From positions 10,109,407-10,152,089 of the forward strand of contig NC_049992.1 of NCBI RefSeq assembly GCF_000003815.2: 42,683 nucleotides of DNA, in the 5' to 3' direction. Numbering within the stretch: position 1 is the first letter of the stretch; the number at the start of each line of letters is the position of its first letter. A program made the position numbers and the translations under genes. The DNA comes from Branchiostoma floridae. Its lineage: Eukaryota; Chordata; Leptocardii; Amphioxiformes; Branchiostomatidae. Below the pieces are notes generated by a model, which was not told the origin of the DNA, did no database searches, and was given only the letters and a program-made list of their open reading frames with translations. Below are positions 1-10,995 of the stretch, in pieces.

Positions 1-33
1 ATGCCTGCAAGTCTGCATGAAATGATCACTTAC

Positions 34-94
34 CAGAAACATTTGTCCACACTACATGTAATGTATGAAACTGCCATTTCTTCCCATGAAAATT
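34..94 (-). CDS. Candidate internal exon of minus-strand gene A (weak)
   Basis: On the minus strand a near-ideal donor (CTG|GTAAGTGATC) ends a 61-nt open stretch. A possible acceptor lies before it (TGGTATTGGTATAAG|AA), preceded by a modest pyrimidine tract. Read in phase 1 it gives 19 complete codons (FSWEEMAVSY at the start) and leaves in phase 2. The entry phase matches the exit phase of the candidate exon at 2301-2384. A second frame through the same bases is also open, so the frame is not certain. No family is recognised. It is listed because the donor is strong and the strand agrees with the better exons of gene A. Confidence 0.28.
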
Positions 95-626
95 CTTATA
101 CCAATACCAAATGAAAAATCATTTCAAACCTCTCTCTTCATGGCTGAAACTACATATATTTGCTAAATCAGGCTGGCACAGTGATCAATATGGCCATAAA
201 TACTCCATACCAATAATCAGTATTGGGAAAGTAGCAACAGGTGAGAGTTTCTACAGATATGTGATAAAAACATGCAGAAACAATAACCCTGCAAAGACTT
301 GCCTTCGCAATAGTGAATGCACAGATCAAACAGATCAATGAGACACAGATATAAACTTCACACTTCAAAGGCATTTCTGTTCCGAGCCATGTCACTTATT
401 AGCCAAAATAATCGATAGCAGGTCTAGAGAGGTGTCTCACTAGACATGTTTTTACTAACAGAAGTCCAATCTTGGCCACGCTACATACTATTAGATTAAC
501 ACAATCAATAGCCTCCACTTAGCAGGGGGTATAATTATGCTTTGATTGTTGAACCTTAATACCTTTATTGTCCCAATGCCATAAATATGTGACAGGTCCT
601 TTGTTTGAAAAGGTCTTCATTTTAGC

Positions 627-954
627 TAGGCCTAGGGGGACAATTTTATGTTTCCTGTTTCCCTACCTACCCTAGAAAAACCTGCCAACCCTAGACTTTT
701 TTTGGGTGGGCAGTGGAGTCATATTGCTTACAGTTGGAATTTTTATTGAGCCTGCTTCATATTGAAGTGAAAAACACTGCTTGTCCTATCTAATGAATGA
801 TAAATGTTCAAATGTATTGTAATAATATGTCACACTTGAGTTTTGGCCAGCCTAAAAAGAATTCCCCCCAAAAAGAAAATCCCTACCTAATGACCCAATT
901 TTTGGGGGGACTGAAACAGGAAAGTGAGGAAACACATTTTTTTCCTAGGCCCTA
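627..954. mobile_element. Inverted-repeat element, MITE-like
   Basis: The two ends are imperfect inverted repeats. The left end reads TAGGCCTAGGGGGACAAT and continues into TTTATGTTTCCTGTTTCC. The right end, on the other strand, reads TAGGGCCTAGGAAAAAAATG and continues into TGTTTCCTCACTTTCCTG. The interior has homopolymer-rich segments such as TTTTTTTGGGTGGG facing CCAATTTTTGGGGGG. There is no coding capacity, and I could not define a clear target-site duplication. This is probably a non-autonomous DNA transposon about 330 bp long. Confidence 0.5.
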
Positions 955-1252
955 CTGATTTTGAACTAAAATGAAAAAAAAATTCAAAAAGTCTTCAGCC
1001 GCTGCTACTGTACAAAAGATAAGCTGTCTTTTCGTATTTCTACTATTGTCAATTGTGACTTGGTATGGCAGAGTCAGCTAGAATCCCTTGCAACAGGTTG
1101 TGTGGTAGCCTTTGTGTCCACAATTCAATAGAGCGGCTGTTTATCCTTCCCTACAACAAACAGTGTTGCACATCTGTGTATGTTTGTAGGCGGTCACAAG
1201 TGTTTGCTGAGAGCAAAGTAATACACATCTGTGCCACTGCAGAGTCCTATTC

Positions 1253-1605
1253 ATCAACAACCTGATCTTCTGACATGGACACGCTCACTCAGAATTTTAT
1301 ATCATCTTTTCTGCATCTGTCTTGCAGCTGAAGATAAATGTACACATAGGCTTACACTTTTGTGGTACCATTTCTATAGTAGTGAGAACTGACGTTTACA
1401 AAACTACACATGAACACTTCTGTATAATGAATCAACAACATGATCTTCTGCCATGGACATACTCAGGATTTTAGATGATCTTTTCTGCATCTGTCTTGCA
1501 GCTGAAGAAAAATGTACTACACATAGGCTTACACTTTTGTGGCACCATTCTATAGTAGCGAGTACAGAAGTTTACAAAACTACACATGAACACTTCTGTA
1601 TAATG
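1253..1605. repeat. 178-bp direct tandem duplication, two copies
   Basis: Unit 1 (1253-1430) and unit 2 (1431-1605) both begin ATCAACAA and share long segments, for example TTTTCTGCATCTGTCTTGCA and ACTACACATGAACACTTCTG. They differ by scattered substitutions and small indels, so the duplication is not fresh. A pyrimidine-rich stretch ending in CAG occurs in both copies, but no supported exon follows it. Confidence 0.85.
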
Positions 1606-2186
1606 GCAAACAGTTTACTGTCTCCCACTTCAAACACTTCTTGGATAAAGCACGAGCACAATAGCAGAACACAAGTCATAACACAAATGACAATGCCTAC
1701 GTTGGAAACTAGGAGATGCCTACGAATTTCTGTCTTTCTACTGCACCTGTACAAGCCTCTCAACGTCAGCTTTAAGAATTATCGCAATGGAAAGACAGGT
1801 AGTGAATAGGGGAAAGATCAAAAGACTCCTTTATTTTCAATTATGTAAACCGGGCTGCTTAACAGACTTTTCCCTTTGATCTTGTCTAAACACGTCACCA
1901 CTGTACCCATCACTTGTGGATGATTACAAAACTACTGAACAGGTTCCGATCAATTGTAGTGAATAAGTTTGCAATTGGCAGACATCTAGCTTGGTTCTAT
2001 TTACATGTGCATAATGTACTGTACATTCTAAATGTAAACACTTGCGGTGCAAAAGAACTTAATAAAACTTCCAGTGAATACAAGAAAGCATCGAACTCTT
2101 CAGTCAGTCAACAAAAAGAGGGCTTTGCAACATTAGACCATCTGTACAAACAAACATTTCTTTATCTTTCAAGTAAGTTTATGTTG

Positions 2187-2220
2187 ACAATCCAGATGAA
2201 CATACAATCCAGATGAACAT
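2187..2220. repeat. 17-bp direct repeat, two copies
   Basis: ACAATCCAGATGAACAT occurs twice head to tail and is followed by the start of a third copy (ACAATTT). This is a simple slippage-type duplication. Confidence 0.85.
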
Positions 2221-2300
2221 ACAATTTGACTAGCCAGCAAGATAACAGTCCTTTCCAAACATAACACACCTGGCTTGGACAGACAGACAGTAACTCTTAC

Positions 2301-2384
2301 TAACACAAGACATAGGCAGGGGATCCTCTAGATCACCTGCAGCATCACTGACCTCCTCGTCCTCTTTTGGTATTGCTCTTTTTT
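2301..2384 (-). CDS. Candidate exon of gene A, 5' side lost in assembly gap
   Basis: On the minus strand an open stretch runs out of the gap at 2385 and ends at a good donor (GTGTTA|GTAAGAG). The frame encodes an acidic, linker-like segment (PKEDEEVSDAAGDLEDPLPM), then SCV, and exits in phase 1. That phase matches the entry of the candidate exon at 34-94. The acceptor is inside or next to the gap and cannot be seen. The composition looks like a disordered acidic linker; no family is recognised. Confidence 0.35.
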
Positions 2385-3253
2385 NNNNNNNNNNNNNNNN
2401 NNNNNNNNNNNNNNNNNNNNNNNNNNNNNNNNNNNNNNNNNNNNNNNNNNNNNNNNNNNNNNNNNNNNNNNNNNNNNNNNNNNNNNNNNNNNNNNNNNNN
2501 NNNNNNNNNNNNNNNNNNNNNNNNNNNNNNNNNNNNNNNNNNNNNNNNNNNNNNNNNNNNNNNNNNNNNNNNNNNNNNNNNNNNNNNNNNNNNNNNNNNN
2601 NNNNNNNNNNNNNNNNNNNNNNNNNNNNNNNNNNNNNNNNNNNNNNNNNNNNNNNNNNNNNNNNNNNNNNNNNNNNNNNNNNNNNNNNNNNNNNNNNNNN
2701 NNNNNNNNNNNNNNNNNNNNNNNNNNNNNNNNNNNNNNNNNNNNNNNNNNNNNNNNNNNNNNNNNNNNNNNNNNNNNNNNNNNNNNNNNNNNNNNNNNNN
2801 NNNNNNNNNNNNNNNNNNNNNNNNNNNNNNNNNNNNNNNNNNNNNNNNNNNNNNNNNNNNNNNNNNNNNNNNNNNNNNNNNNNNNNNNNNNNNNNNNNNN
2901 NNNNNNNNNNNNNNNNNNNNNNNNNNNNNNNNNNNNNNNNNNNNNNNNNNNNNNNNNNNNNNNNNNNNNNNNNNNNNNNNNNNNNNNNNNNNNNNNNNNN
3001 NNNNNNNNNNNNNNNNNNNNNNNNNNNNNNNNNNNNNNNNNNNNNNNNNNNNNNNNNNNNNNNNNNNNNNNNNNNNNNNNNNNNNNNNNNNNNNNNNNNN
3101 NNNNNNNNNNNNNNNNNNNNNNNNNNNNNNNNNNNNNNNNNNNNNNNNNNNNNNNNNNNNNNNNNNNNNNNNNNNNNNNNNNNNNNNNNNNNNNNNNNNN
3201 NNNNNNNNNNNNNNNNNNNNNNNNNNNNNNNNNNNNNNNNNNNNNNNNNNNNN
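2385..3253. other. Assembly gap (869 N)
   Basis: Run of unknown bases. Open frames that cross it are artefacts. It may hide the 5' part of the candidate exon ending at 2301. Confidence 0.99.
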
Positions 3254-5205
3254 CCTTTATTGTTACACCTGCACCTGGCACATACATTGTATCTCAATGT
3301 GTATATAATGGTTCACACCATACAGAGGTGACAGCGATGGTCACAGTTGCTCTTTTTTGCTCCTTGGAAGATTTTGACCAGAATGCCCCAGCAGTTCTAG
3401 AGCAAGCTGCTAGAGGGCCCAAACATACAACACTTCTTCCTTACACCACAAGCTATGTGCCACCAAAAATCAAGACCATAGCATATCCATGTCAAAAGAT
3501 ACAAAAATCCAAGTTCTGTTGCAGTACCAAGGTCACACACCAGGGGATCCAAAATTGACTTTGACCTTCGTCTTCCAAACACCTACCCAAATACCAAATA
3601 TCATTACAATCCATCAACAGGTTCTAAAGTTATGCTGACCACAAATATGTGGAAACACAAACAGACACACACACAGACACACCAAAAACTATACCTCCAT
3701 TTTTCATGGAGGTAAATCACACGTTCTGTTCTGGAGATATAGCACTGGAAACGACCCTTCCACACACTCCCATGCTACTGAAAACTCAAAACACATGTTA
3801 CAGCTGCTAGCTGTCCCCAAGGAGGTTGAGACAGAGGGAATGAGGCCAGATCACTCCATATCAGGAAAAGGGGTGTAAATATTTTTTAAAAAACGAACCA
3901 CAAAACAACAGCAAACTTCTAATCTACTTAATAGCACAATAGGTCACACACTCTATCCCCATAGCAAAGGAAATCGCAATCCATCCTGAGGTTCTAGAGA
4001 TATCGGTCCAGAATCACAAAGATCCCTACCAGAAACAGTACATGCTTTTTTCAAGCATGTAATGACTGTCTTTTTGGGCACCTCTACCAGACTCCGCAGG
4101 CCATGTACTGACTCAATTGGCCAGCCAACTCCCCTAGCATACTATTCCCTCTATTCATTTGTCCAATTTCTACTATTTGACAAGTGATTAGCAGAGCCTG
4201 GTAGAGGCTAAAAGTCTTCTTTTTTGCTCTGACAAGCTGTGCAGCACGGGCATACTGTAACATGTCATGCTATGACTTAGCCTGATCTGTCCTAGTGGAA
4301 CATGGCTGTTGTAAGACCATTTTTTTCCTCATTACAAATCAGAAAATAGGTGCCCATGTACACCTGATCAGCCAGACAGACCAGGGTTCACCCCTCTGGG
4401 CAGCCTGTCATCTTTTGGTCCTGCCTGGCTGGTGTCCAAATCTGGTGGGTGGGAATCTCAGGAGGGGGTGATAACTCCTACACCACAAGAATGTCAACAA
4501 ACCATCATCCCTGGACAAGCCTGATAATCTGCAGTCACAACAGTGCGTAAATCAATTAGTGCAAGACTAGCCCAAACCACACAAGTGGTAAGCAGCATAT
4601 TTGTCCTTTCTTGTTTTTCAATCTAATTTCTAGTTCTACAAATGTGTCCTTGAGTAAACATAATACAGATGCTTTCTACCTATATTGAAATTTAATCTAA
4701 TCTATGTCTGTGGCAATGTTAGCTTGGTACCATATCGCCAAGACTCAAACAAAAATGCTTGGTTGATGTCTACGTTTATCGGTGACTGTTTGTACATGTA
4801 CATATGGCAAAAGCAGATCAGGACTTTCACAAGAATTGCCATTTATGTACCTCTGCAATAGACTACAAGCATACTAAAAAGGATAGTTCAGACCAAGGAC
4901 GTTAAAGATGGCAGAGATCCAATATGTCTCAGTGCTTGGTATAATCTCATAACATACAATCACATAATGCACAATGCACCCCATCAGATCATCAATGCAG
5001 GAAGCCAAACACAAATTTTCCCAATGCCATTGTACATGAACTAATGAAAAAAAGTCTACAAAGAAGAAAACGTTTCTCAGTCAACAGTTTTTTCTATATA
5101 TGTATATTTTTCATCATGATACATGGTTTCATGAAAGCAGCTTGATATATGGTAACAATTTCTTCAATGCAGGCAACATAAGGCACTTCAGTCTGTTGTA
5201 AGATA
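3254..5205. other. Non-coding, repeat-derived stretch
   Basis: No supported exon. The part 3340-3715 looks like an interspersed repeat: it carries CA-rich DNA (3660-3684) and ends in a small hairpin. A short module (CAATCCATC, then AGGTTCTA and a following TAT) is seen near 3606-3632 and again near 3977-4001, which suggests related repeat pieces. GC content rises at 4370-4480, but no open frame with splice sites was found there. Confidence 0.4.
3692..3714. repeat. Small perfect hairpin
   Basis: TACCTCCAT and ATGGAGGTA form a 9-bp perfect stem around a 5-nt loop (TTTTC). It lies just after a CA-rich run and may be the end of an interspersed repeat. Confidence 0.6.
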
Positions 5206-5439
5206 CAGTAACACTAGTTCACCTTTATCCGTGGGGTAACCTATATTCGTTGTTTTTCAAAACAGCACATTTAAGGATATCAAGTCGACAGACGGTTGTT
5301 TCAGATTGTAATTATTTCAAATTATAGCAGTTTGAACTCACATTTCGTCCGCATGATAGCCCTAAATACAAATGTACGCTGCTGTTGAAAACAACGGATA
5401 TAGGTTACCCCGCAGATAAAGGCAAACTAGTGTTACCTG
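5206..5439. mobile_element. 234-bp MITE with long terminal inverted repeats
   Basis: The left arm begins CAGTAACACTAGTTCACCTT and continues through GGGGTAACCTATATTCGTTG. The right arm on the opposite strand begins CAGGTAACACTAGTTTGCCT and continues through GGGGTAACCTATATCCGTTG. The arms match over about 55 bp with few differences. The flanks (TAAGATA on the left, TAAGACT on the right) hint at a decayed target duplication. There is no coding capacity. This is a non-autonomous DNA transposon. Confidence 0.8.
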
Positions 5440-5775
5440 TAAGACTTTATTTTAATGCCTGATTGAGCATTACTTCAGCAACAGAGCAGGGCCTTGCCAG
5501 GGGGCATTTCTCACTCAAGTACTGTACTGTCAACAGACTATCAGCAGGTAACAAACACTGCAACACAGTGGGGTGCCCTGGAGCGTACAGCAATTGGTCA
5601 AGTGTGACCGCTCCCCTCAAGTTTAGCATACAATCAGAAACCTCATGCAACTAAGATGTAAGAGCTTTCTACTGAAAACATCTTTGCGGTTATACAGCTT
5701 GGTTATACCCTGATGCGTAAACATCCCTCATAAATGGAATCATCATAACATATACATAAATTTAACAAAAGATAA

Positions 5776-5831
5776 CTTGCTAACATCAGGGAGCTTTTAT
5801 AAAAGCTTTTATAAAAGCTCCTTGCTAACAT
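5776..5831. repeat. Perfect 32-nt palindrome between 11-bp direct repeats
   Basis: Bases 5790-5821 are a perfect palindrome made of GGAGCTTTTATAAAAG and its complement. The 11-mer CTTGCTAACAT occurs at 5776-5786 and again at 5821-5831, the second sharing its first base with the palindrome. The arrangement looks like a footprint or a replication-slippage product; its origin is not known. Confidence 0.85.
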
Positions 5832-7231
5832 ATACATCATTTGAATATTTTGCATATAGCCTTTTTGAATGCTTACAAATCATACTGGGTGAAATTGGTA
5901 CATGTAATACTTCTGAACTTGGCTGTTGTCCAAATTATTCAAGAAATTGGGTTATATCCAACAGACAGCATATATTCAAGTACTTCTTTCTTACTCTATC
6001 TCAACACAAACTATTCATACAATATAGTATCCACAGGAACAGTATGAAGTATGCAAAAATTCATAGCTTCTATACCTACTTAATGACCTTAGACCTTAGT
6101 GTATATACCTCCCCTTTGTCTACCTATCTAAATGCAAGCTATTAATGGCTTGACTCAGGAATTCGAGGAATGTATAAATGTCTACCACTTGTGTACATTT
6201 TTTGTTTGAACTCAAACAGAAGACAGACTGATTGGCAAAGTCTTTGTCTTGAGAAAGTGGCATTTTCCAACAGGGTATCTTGGCTGTGAACTATGATAAG
6301 ATTACAATTGAATATTTGCTTTCATATCCACAATGTGACACCAATTTGGCATCATTTTTCTTCAACTGTTAAGTTTGATCAGTAAAATTATTTCTTTATT
6401 TAGAAAGAAAAGCCTTCATCTACTTACTTTTTGAATAGCAACATTTTCCAGAGAGAAATTTAATACACAACTACTGTGGTTATATAATTCCATCATTTGA
6501 CACATCTTTACCTGATTTGAAATACAGCACACAAATCAATGAGTTTATTCCAGGTGAAACCAAGCTACAAGGACCTTAACCAAGTAGGCCATGATTTACC
6601 AAAAGGTGCCTGTTTGAATCGCTTTTCAGTGCAAAAACATTTTGAAATAGAATTTTCCATCCAGTGAAATGAAATAAAGATTCAGGAACATGTAGAGCTA
6701 TATTATATTTTCTTACATCATTCAGCTAAAATATGACCCCTTGACCACAGAAATATCTTACTCGTTTTAAATATAAATTTATACCTAAGCCTTAAACCAC
6801 TTACTCGTAAGCTCTAAGGGACAATGTCAGAATGATACCAATAAATGTGACATGACACATTCAATCACATTCATAAATTCCATCCTACAGGACATGGTGC
6901 AGCTGCTTGTAATAAAGTCTCTTTAATTATTTACAGTGTGGACAAAAATCAATTGTTCCTGAGACATAATGTAATCCCTCTCAAAAGAATATACAGGATC
7001 ACAAGATGCTTTCTATGTTTCAAAGGTCACACTTAAAGCAGCAATATATTCACCCATTGTTCCTCCTATCATTGTATTTATAGTATGCTAAGAACTGGAC
7101 ATGGTAAGTCATTACTTTTGATACACAAACTGCAAGTCTATTTTCTTGACATTATCAATGCTTCTATGATGAAGTGCCGATTTTTACGTAATAGTGGAAT
7201 CATCATCTGTCAAAAGATTGTCTACATACGG
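5832..7231. other. AT-rich non-coding stretch
   Basis: I see no supported exon, RNA gene or clear repeat. The two overlapping plus-strand open frames at 5777-6145 have no splice or start context and begin in the palindrome. Confidence 0.4.
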
Positions 7232-7561
7232 NNNNNNNNNNNNNNNNNNNNNNNNNNNNNNNNNNNNNNNNNNNNNNNNNNNNNNNNNNNNNNNNNNNNN
7301 NNNNNNNNNNNNNNNNNNNNNNNNNNNNNNNNNNNNNNNNNNNNNNNNNNNNNNNNNNNNNNNNNNNNNNNNNNNNNNNNNNNNNNNNNNNNNNNNNNNN
7401 NNNNNNNNNNNNNNNNNNNNNNNNNNNNNNNNNNNNNNNNNNNNNNNNNNNNNNNNNNNNNNNNNNNNNNNNNNNNNNNNNNNNNNNNNNNNNNNNNNNN
7501 NNNNNNNNNNNNNNNNNNNNNNNNNNNNNNNNNNNNNNNNNNNNNNNNNNNNNNNNNNNNN
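7232..7561. other. Assembly gap (330 N)
   Basis: Run of unknown bases; all frames through it are uninformative. Confidence 0.99.
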
Positions 7562-7616
7562 TGAGCCAGGGGGGAAACTAGCACAGGAAGCCACCACTTC
7601 CAGGAGAAAGTCTTAC

Positions 7617-7766
7617 CAGAAATAGATTGAAATTCCAGGGCAAGGGTGACTCCATTCTAATTATTGTTGATGTGTTGAGCTGAATGGCCTGAGTTCCCCC
7701 CTCCCCTGTGGCCTCTTGTGTTGGCTGTAGACAGTGCTCCCAGACCTCCCCACTGTCCACACACAG
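7617..7766 (-). CDS. Candidate internal exon of gene A, frame ambiguous
   Basis: On the minus strand a 150-nt block lies between an acceptor (CCCATCAATTCTCAG|CTG) and a strong donor (TTTCTG|GTAAGA). GC content is higher than in the surroundings. In phase 0 it is open for 50 codons (VDSGEVWEHCLQPTQEATGE near its start). A second minus-strand frame that starts upstream of the acceptor is also open through most of the block and stops 21 bases before its end, so another exon structure is possible. Phase 0 does not join directly to the phase-1 exit of the exon at 10266-10436; an extra exon, perhaps in a gap, would be needed. Confidence 0.3.
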
Positions 7767-9176
7767 CTGAGAATTGATGGGTAAAATGTCTGTGGATCAT
7801 GTCTGGCTCAGATGCTTTTAGTAACTCAGGCATTACAGCATGTCTAGCAGGAAGCGGACTATTTCCCTTTTCCCTGGATGGACAAATAGTACTGGTGATA
7901 TATGTCTTATTCTGGTATGTCTGGCCTCCCCACACTGACTTCACTATTTATGTTCATTTCTAGCAGGTTTAAAACTGATGTGAAAGATGACCGTTTCAAA
8001 ACAATATAGCTTCTGGTAACGAGTTTGTTATGCCTACTACCTGTATCGATTGGATCAAATTGGATTTAACAGTTTACGTTTACACACTATTTCTTCAACC
8101 CAACACGGCTGCTGTTTGACATTCTTGCTCCCTGCTTCCTTCTTACTTTCTTTACATGAGAAAAAAAAAGAGACTTTACCACCTTGAGTGGGTGAATGAC
8201 CTCTAGTTGGCATACAGAGGTCAGACAGAGTCAAAGACTAGAATTTCAAATTTACTCAGACAAATCTGTAAGCTGAAGACTGTTAAGAAGCTTACTTCAA
8301 GTTATGGAGATAATGAATTACAATCATGGAAAAAAAAGCATATGCTTTTTAAAAACACTCCTTGTATTGACATGAAGACGTTTCTAACAGCACAGTCGGA
8401 CTCAGTTTGAGGGACAAAATTTTCCAATGCCCTTGGCTTTTATTTGGGCTTTGATTACGTTGTGTCTGCCAGGGGCAAAGGTCATCCAGAAGGAGGAAGT
8501 AGAAGGTTATGTTATTGATCTTCAGGAGTGCACAATGACTGGATGGGAGCAAGCCTTGGGCCAAATGGTACAAATGTGGAGGATGAATTCAAATCTCTTC
8601 ATCTATCAAGTTGAATACATTCACTTTCTCTGGGACGAAAAAGATCATGAAAACCAGAATCATGATTTCTAAAACCAAATGATAATGATATCTGGTGCAT
8701 TTTGCCAGCCAGTAGGTACCCAATGTGGAGTAATGAGGCTGATTAACGTGGTCGGGGCGCCTATAATAAGAACATTCAGATTCATTCCTCTGATCTGTCT
8801 ACAGAAATACCATGCAAAGTTGTAATCATGTTTCTGTGAGTGGGTGGTGTATAGCCATAGGTCACATAACAACAGCTAAAGGTTCATCCACCTACACACG
8901 ACTCCCCACACAACAGCTGGGATCGATGTTCCAGACTATAATCACAGCCTTGTAAGCTACACAAAGGGCACGGCTATTACAAGGATAATTGTAGCAACAA
9001 CTGTAAACTTCTTATATCTGGTTCATATCTACACCTATTACCATCCAATTCAAAACATTTTATCACACGTCTACCAATCACAGTTCAAAACTGTAACGGA
9101 CACTTTCTGTGATGTAGCATTGATTTAACGTATGGCGTCATCTAATTCACATGCCGATCATACACATCTTTCTACA
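7767..9176. other. Non-coding stretch with one small plus-strand ORF
   Basis: No splice-supported exon was found. The one item of note is the 81-codon plus-strand frame at 8427-8672, listed separately. Confidence 0.35.
8427..8672 (+). CDS. Small ORF with signal-peptide-like start (very uncertain)
   Basis: An 81-codon plus-strand frame begins at ATGCCC. Its first 17 residues (MPLAFIWALITLCLPGA) resemble a signal peptide, and the rest is polar with several Trp and Tyr and an acidic C-terminus (WDEKDHENQ). There is no recognised domain, no cysteine pairing pattern, and no visible promoter or poly(A) signal. It lies antisense to the presumed intron of gene A. It could be a chance frame or the remnant of a retrocopy. 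No function is proposed. Confidence 0.15.
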   Translation: MPLAFIWALITLCLPGAKVIQKEEVEGYVIDLQECTMTGWEQALGQMVQMWRMNSNLFIYQVEYIHFLWDEKDHENQNHDF

Positions 9177-9242
9177 AATCTGAATATCAATTTGATATAT
9201 GCTGTAAGCTGTTACAGCATATATCAAATTGATATTCAGATT
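9177..9242. repeat. Perfect 31-bp inverted repeat with 4-nt loop
   Basis: The left arm 9177-9207 (AATCTGAATATCAATTTGAT...) and the right arm 9212-9242 are exact reverse complements around the loop GCTG. The hairpin ends 38 bases before the N gap at 9281. It may be real fold-back DNA, or a snap-back artefact at a contig edge. Confidence 0.9.
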
Positions 9243-9280
9243 GGATCTCGCACCCAGACAGCTCTACATAGCTAGAGCAG

Positions 9281-9907
9281 NNNNNNNNNNNNNNNNNNNN
9301 NNNNNNNNNNNNNNNNNNNNNNNNNNNNNNNNNNNNNNNNNNNNNNNNNNNNNNNNNNNNNNNNNNNNNNNNNNNNNNNNNNNNNNNNNNNNNNNNNNNN
9401 NNNNNNNNNNNNNNNNNNNNNNNNNNNNNNNNNNNNNNNNNNNNNNNNNNNNNNNNNNNNNNNNNNNNNNNNNNNNNNNNNNNNNNNNNNNNNNNNNNNN
9501 NNNNNNNNNNNNNNNNNNNNNNNNNNNNNNNNNNNNNNNNNNNNNNNNNNNNNNNNNNNNNNNNNNNNNNNNNNNNNNNNNNNNNNNNNNNNNNNNNNNN
9601 NNNNNNNNNNNNNNNNNNNNNNNNNNNNNNNNNNNNNNNNNNNNNNNNNNNNNNNNNNNNNNNNNNNNNNNNNNNNNNNNNNNNNNNNNNNNNNNNNNNN
9701 NNNNNNNNNNNNNNNNNNNNNNNNNNNNNNNNNNNNNNNNNNNNNNNNNNNNNNNNNNNNNNNNNNNNNNNNNNNNNNNNNNNNNNNNNNNNNNNNNNNN
9801 NNNNNNNNNNNNNNNNNNNNNNNNNNNNNNNNNNNNNNNNNNNNNNNNNNNNNNNNNNNNNNNNNNNNNNNNNNNNNNNNNNNNNNNNNNNNNNNNNNNN
9901 NNNNNNN
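9281..9907. other. Assembly gap (627 N)
   Basis: Run of unknown bases. It may hide exons of gene A downstream of the exon at 10266-10436. Confidence 0.99.
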
Positions 9908-10265
9908 CAAAGAGGTTCTATTCAACCGCCTTGTGGCAACGTAGTAATATCTCTGGCAAGGAGTCCCGCCCCTCCTGCTGTTAGTAAATGCTGTAAGTGT
10001 TTATAATGAAGAATAAAACTCATTGAATACAGTCAGCTAGTGGTAGAATCTTCAGTTTGCATACATGTACATTTTAAAGTAATGACAAAGAACAACATTA
10101 CTTTTTTGTAACATAACAGTCTTGTAAGAAGAGTCCTCGGAAGACCCCAAACTCAGAAAAATGGTCCTGTAATCCCCTCTAGCTGTGCTTCCTACGACAG
10201 TAAATCCACCTGGGAACTTGGCTTCCTGTATCCTGCCTGAGAAAGGAGCCGTCTTGGCAGGTTAC

Positions 10266-10436
10266 CAGTAAGATTTGGCTTATGAACTTTACATGTTTTG
10301 ACTTCAAAGGAACATGGGGTACCAAGCCATTCCTCTCTTGGTGCCTCACCAAAAGTTAACATTACTAAGTCTTCTTCTAACAGATAACACTTCAAGTGAT
10401 GACAACTTAAAATTTTGCCCCTTCTAAAACGTATGA
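10266..10436 (-). CDS. Internal exon of gene A (171 nt, phase 1-1)
   Basis: This is the best-looking exon of gene A. On the minus strand it follows a textbook acceptor (TATTCTTCTCCCTTTAGCAG) and ends at a donor (CTTACTG|GTAACC). The frame is open across the whole exon and encodes 56 complete codons: first a basic stretch (IRFRRGKILSCHHLKCYLL), then EEDLVMLTFGEAPREEWLGT, then a lysine-rich end (KTCKVHKPNLT). Both borders are phase 1, so it joins in frame to the exons at 14254-14367 and 30127-30193. It has four Cys and two adjacent His, but no zinc-finger spacing that I recognise. I cannot name the family. The splice signals, phase and composition together make it likely to be real. Confidence 0.6.
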
Positions 10437-10949
10437 CTGCTAAAGGGAGAAGAATACCAGGAATAGTCTTCAACACACGTCATAGTGGGGAACTGGGATC
10501 ACTTGCAGGTTTAATCCCAGAGTCGTGACAGTTTTGTGTGATGACGACACACCTGTCTCTTCTCATTTTATACCTAAGACCTTTCTGAGCCCTACAGGCC
10601 ACTTGTTGACAGCTGTGCAAGACCTCTTCATGACTGTGTGGTGAGTGAGCCGTAAGCCTGCCCAGATGCAGCTGTTTAATACTGTCAGGACCTGCTATCT
10701 GTACTACACCAGCCTAACAGGTTCACTCTGCTGGCCTGGGCACACTTTTAGTAGGTCAGTTTGCCAATCACATCAACTAGGTCCAAAAAACAATCATATC
10801 CTAGTTGATTGAGAATAACAATTGTACATCACAACAACATCAGAGAATCAATAAATTCAATAATATTGATGAACGTGGTGATAAGATATTTTCCCAAGGT
10901 CAACAACAACATTTTGAATTTGTGTGTGTGCATGTGCTTGTGTGTGTGT

Positions 10950-10995
<46 letters not shown>

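Larger units (their letters stand above)
95..2300. other. Non-coding stretch, probably intron of gene A
   Basis: No convincing exon was found here. The stretch is AT-rich and holds an inverted-repeat element (627-954), a tandem duplication (1253-1605) and a 17-bp direct duplication (2187-2220). The open frames inside the tandem duplication are explained by the duplication. Confidence 0.5.

Noticed and set aside
2230-3308. Open frames of more than 300 codons across 2385-3253
   Set aside because: They consist almost entirely of unknown bases; the same holds for frames crossing 7232-7561 and 9281-9907.
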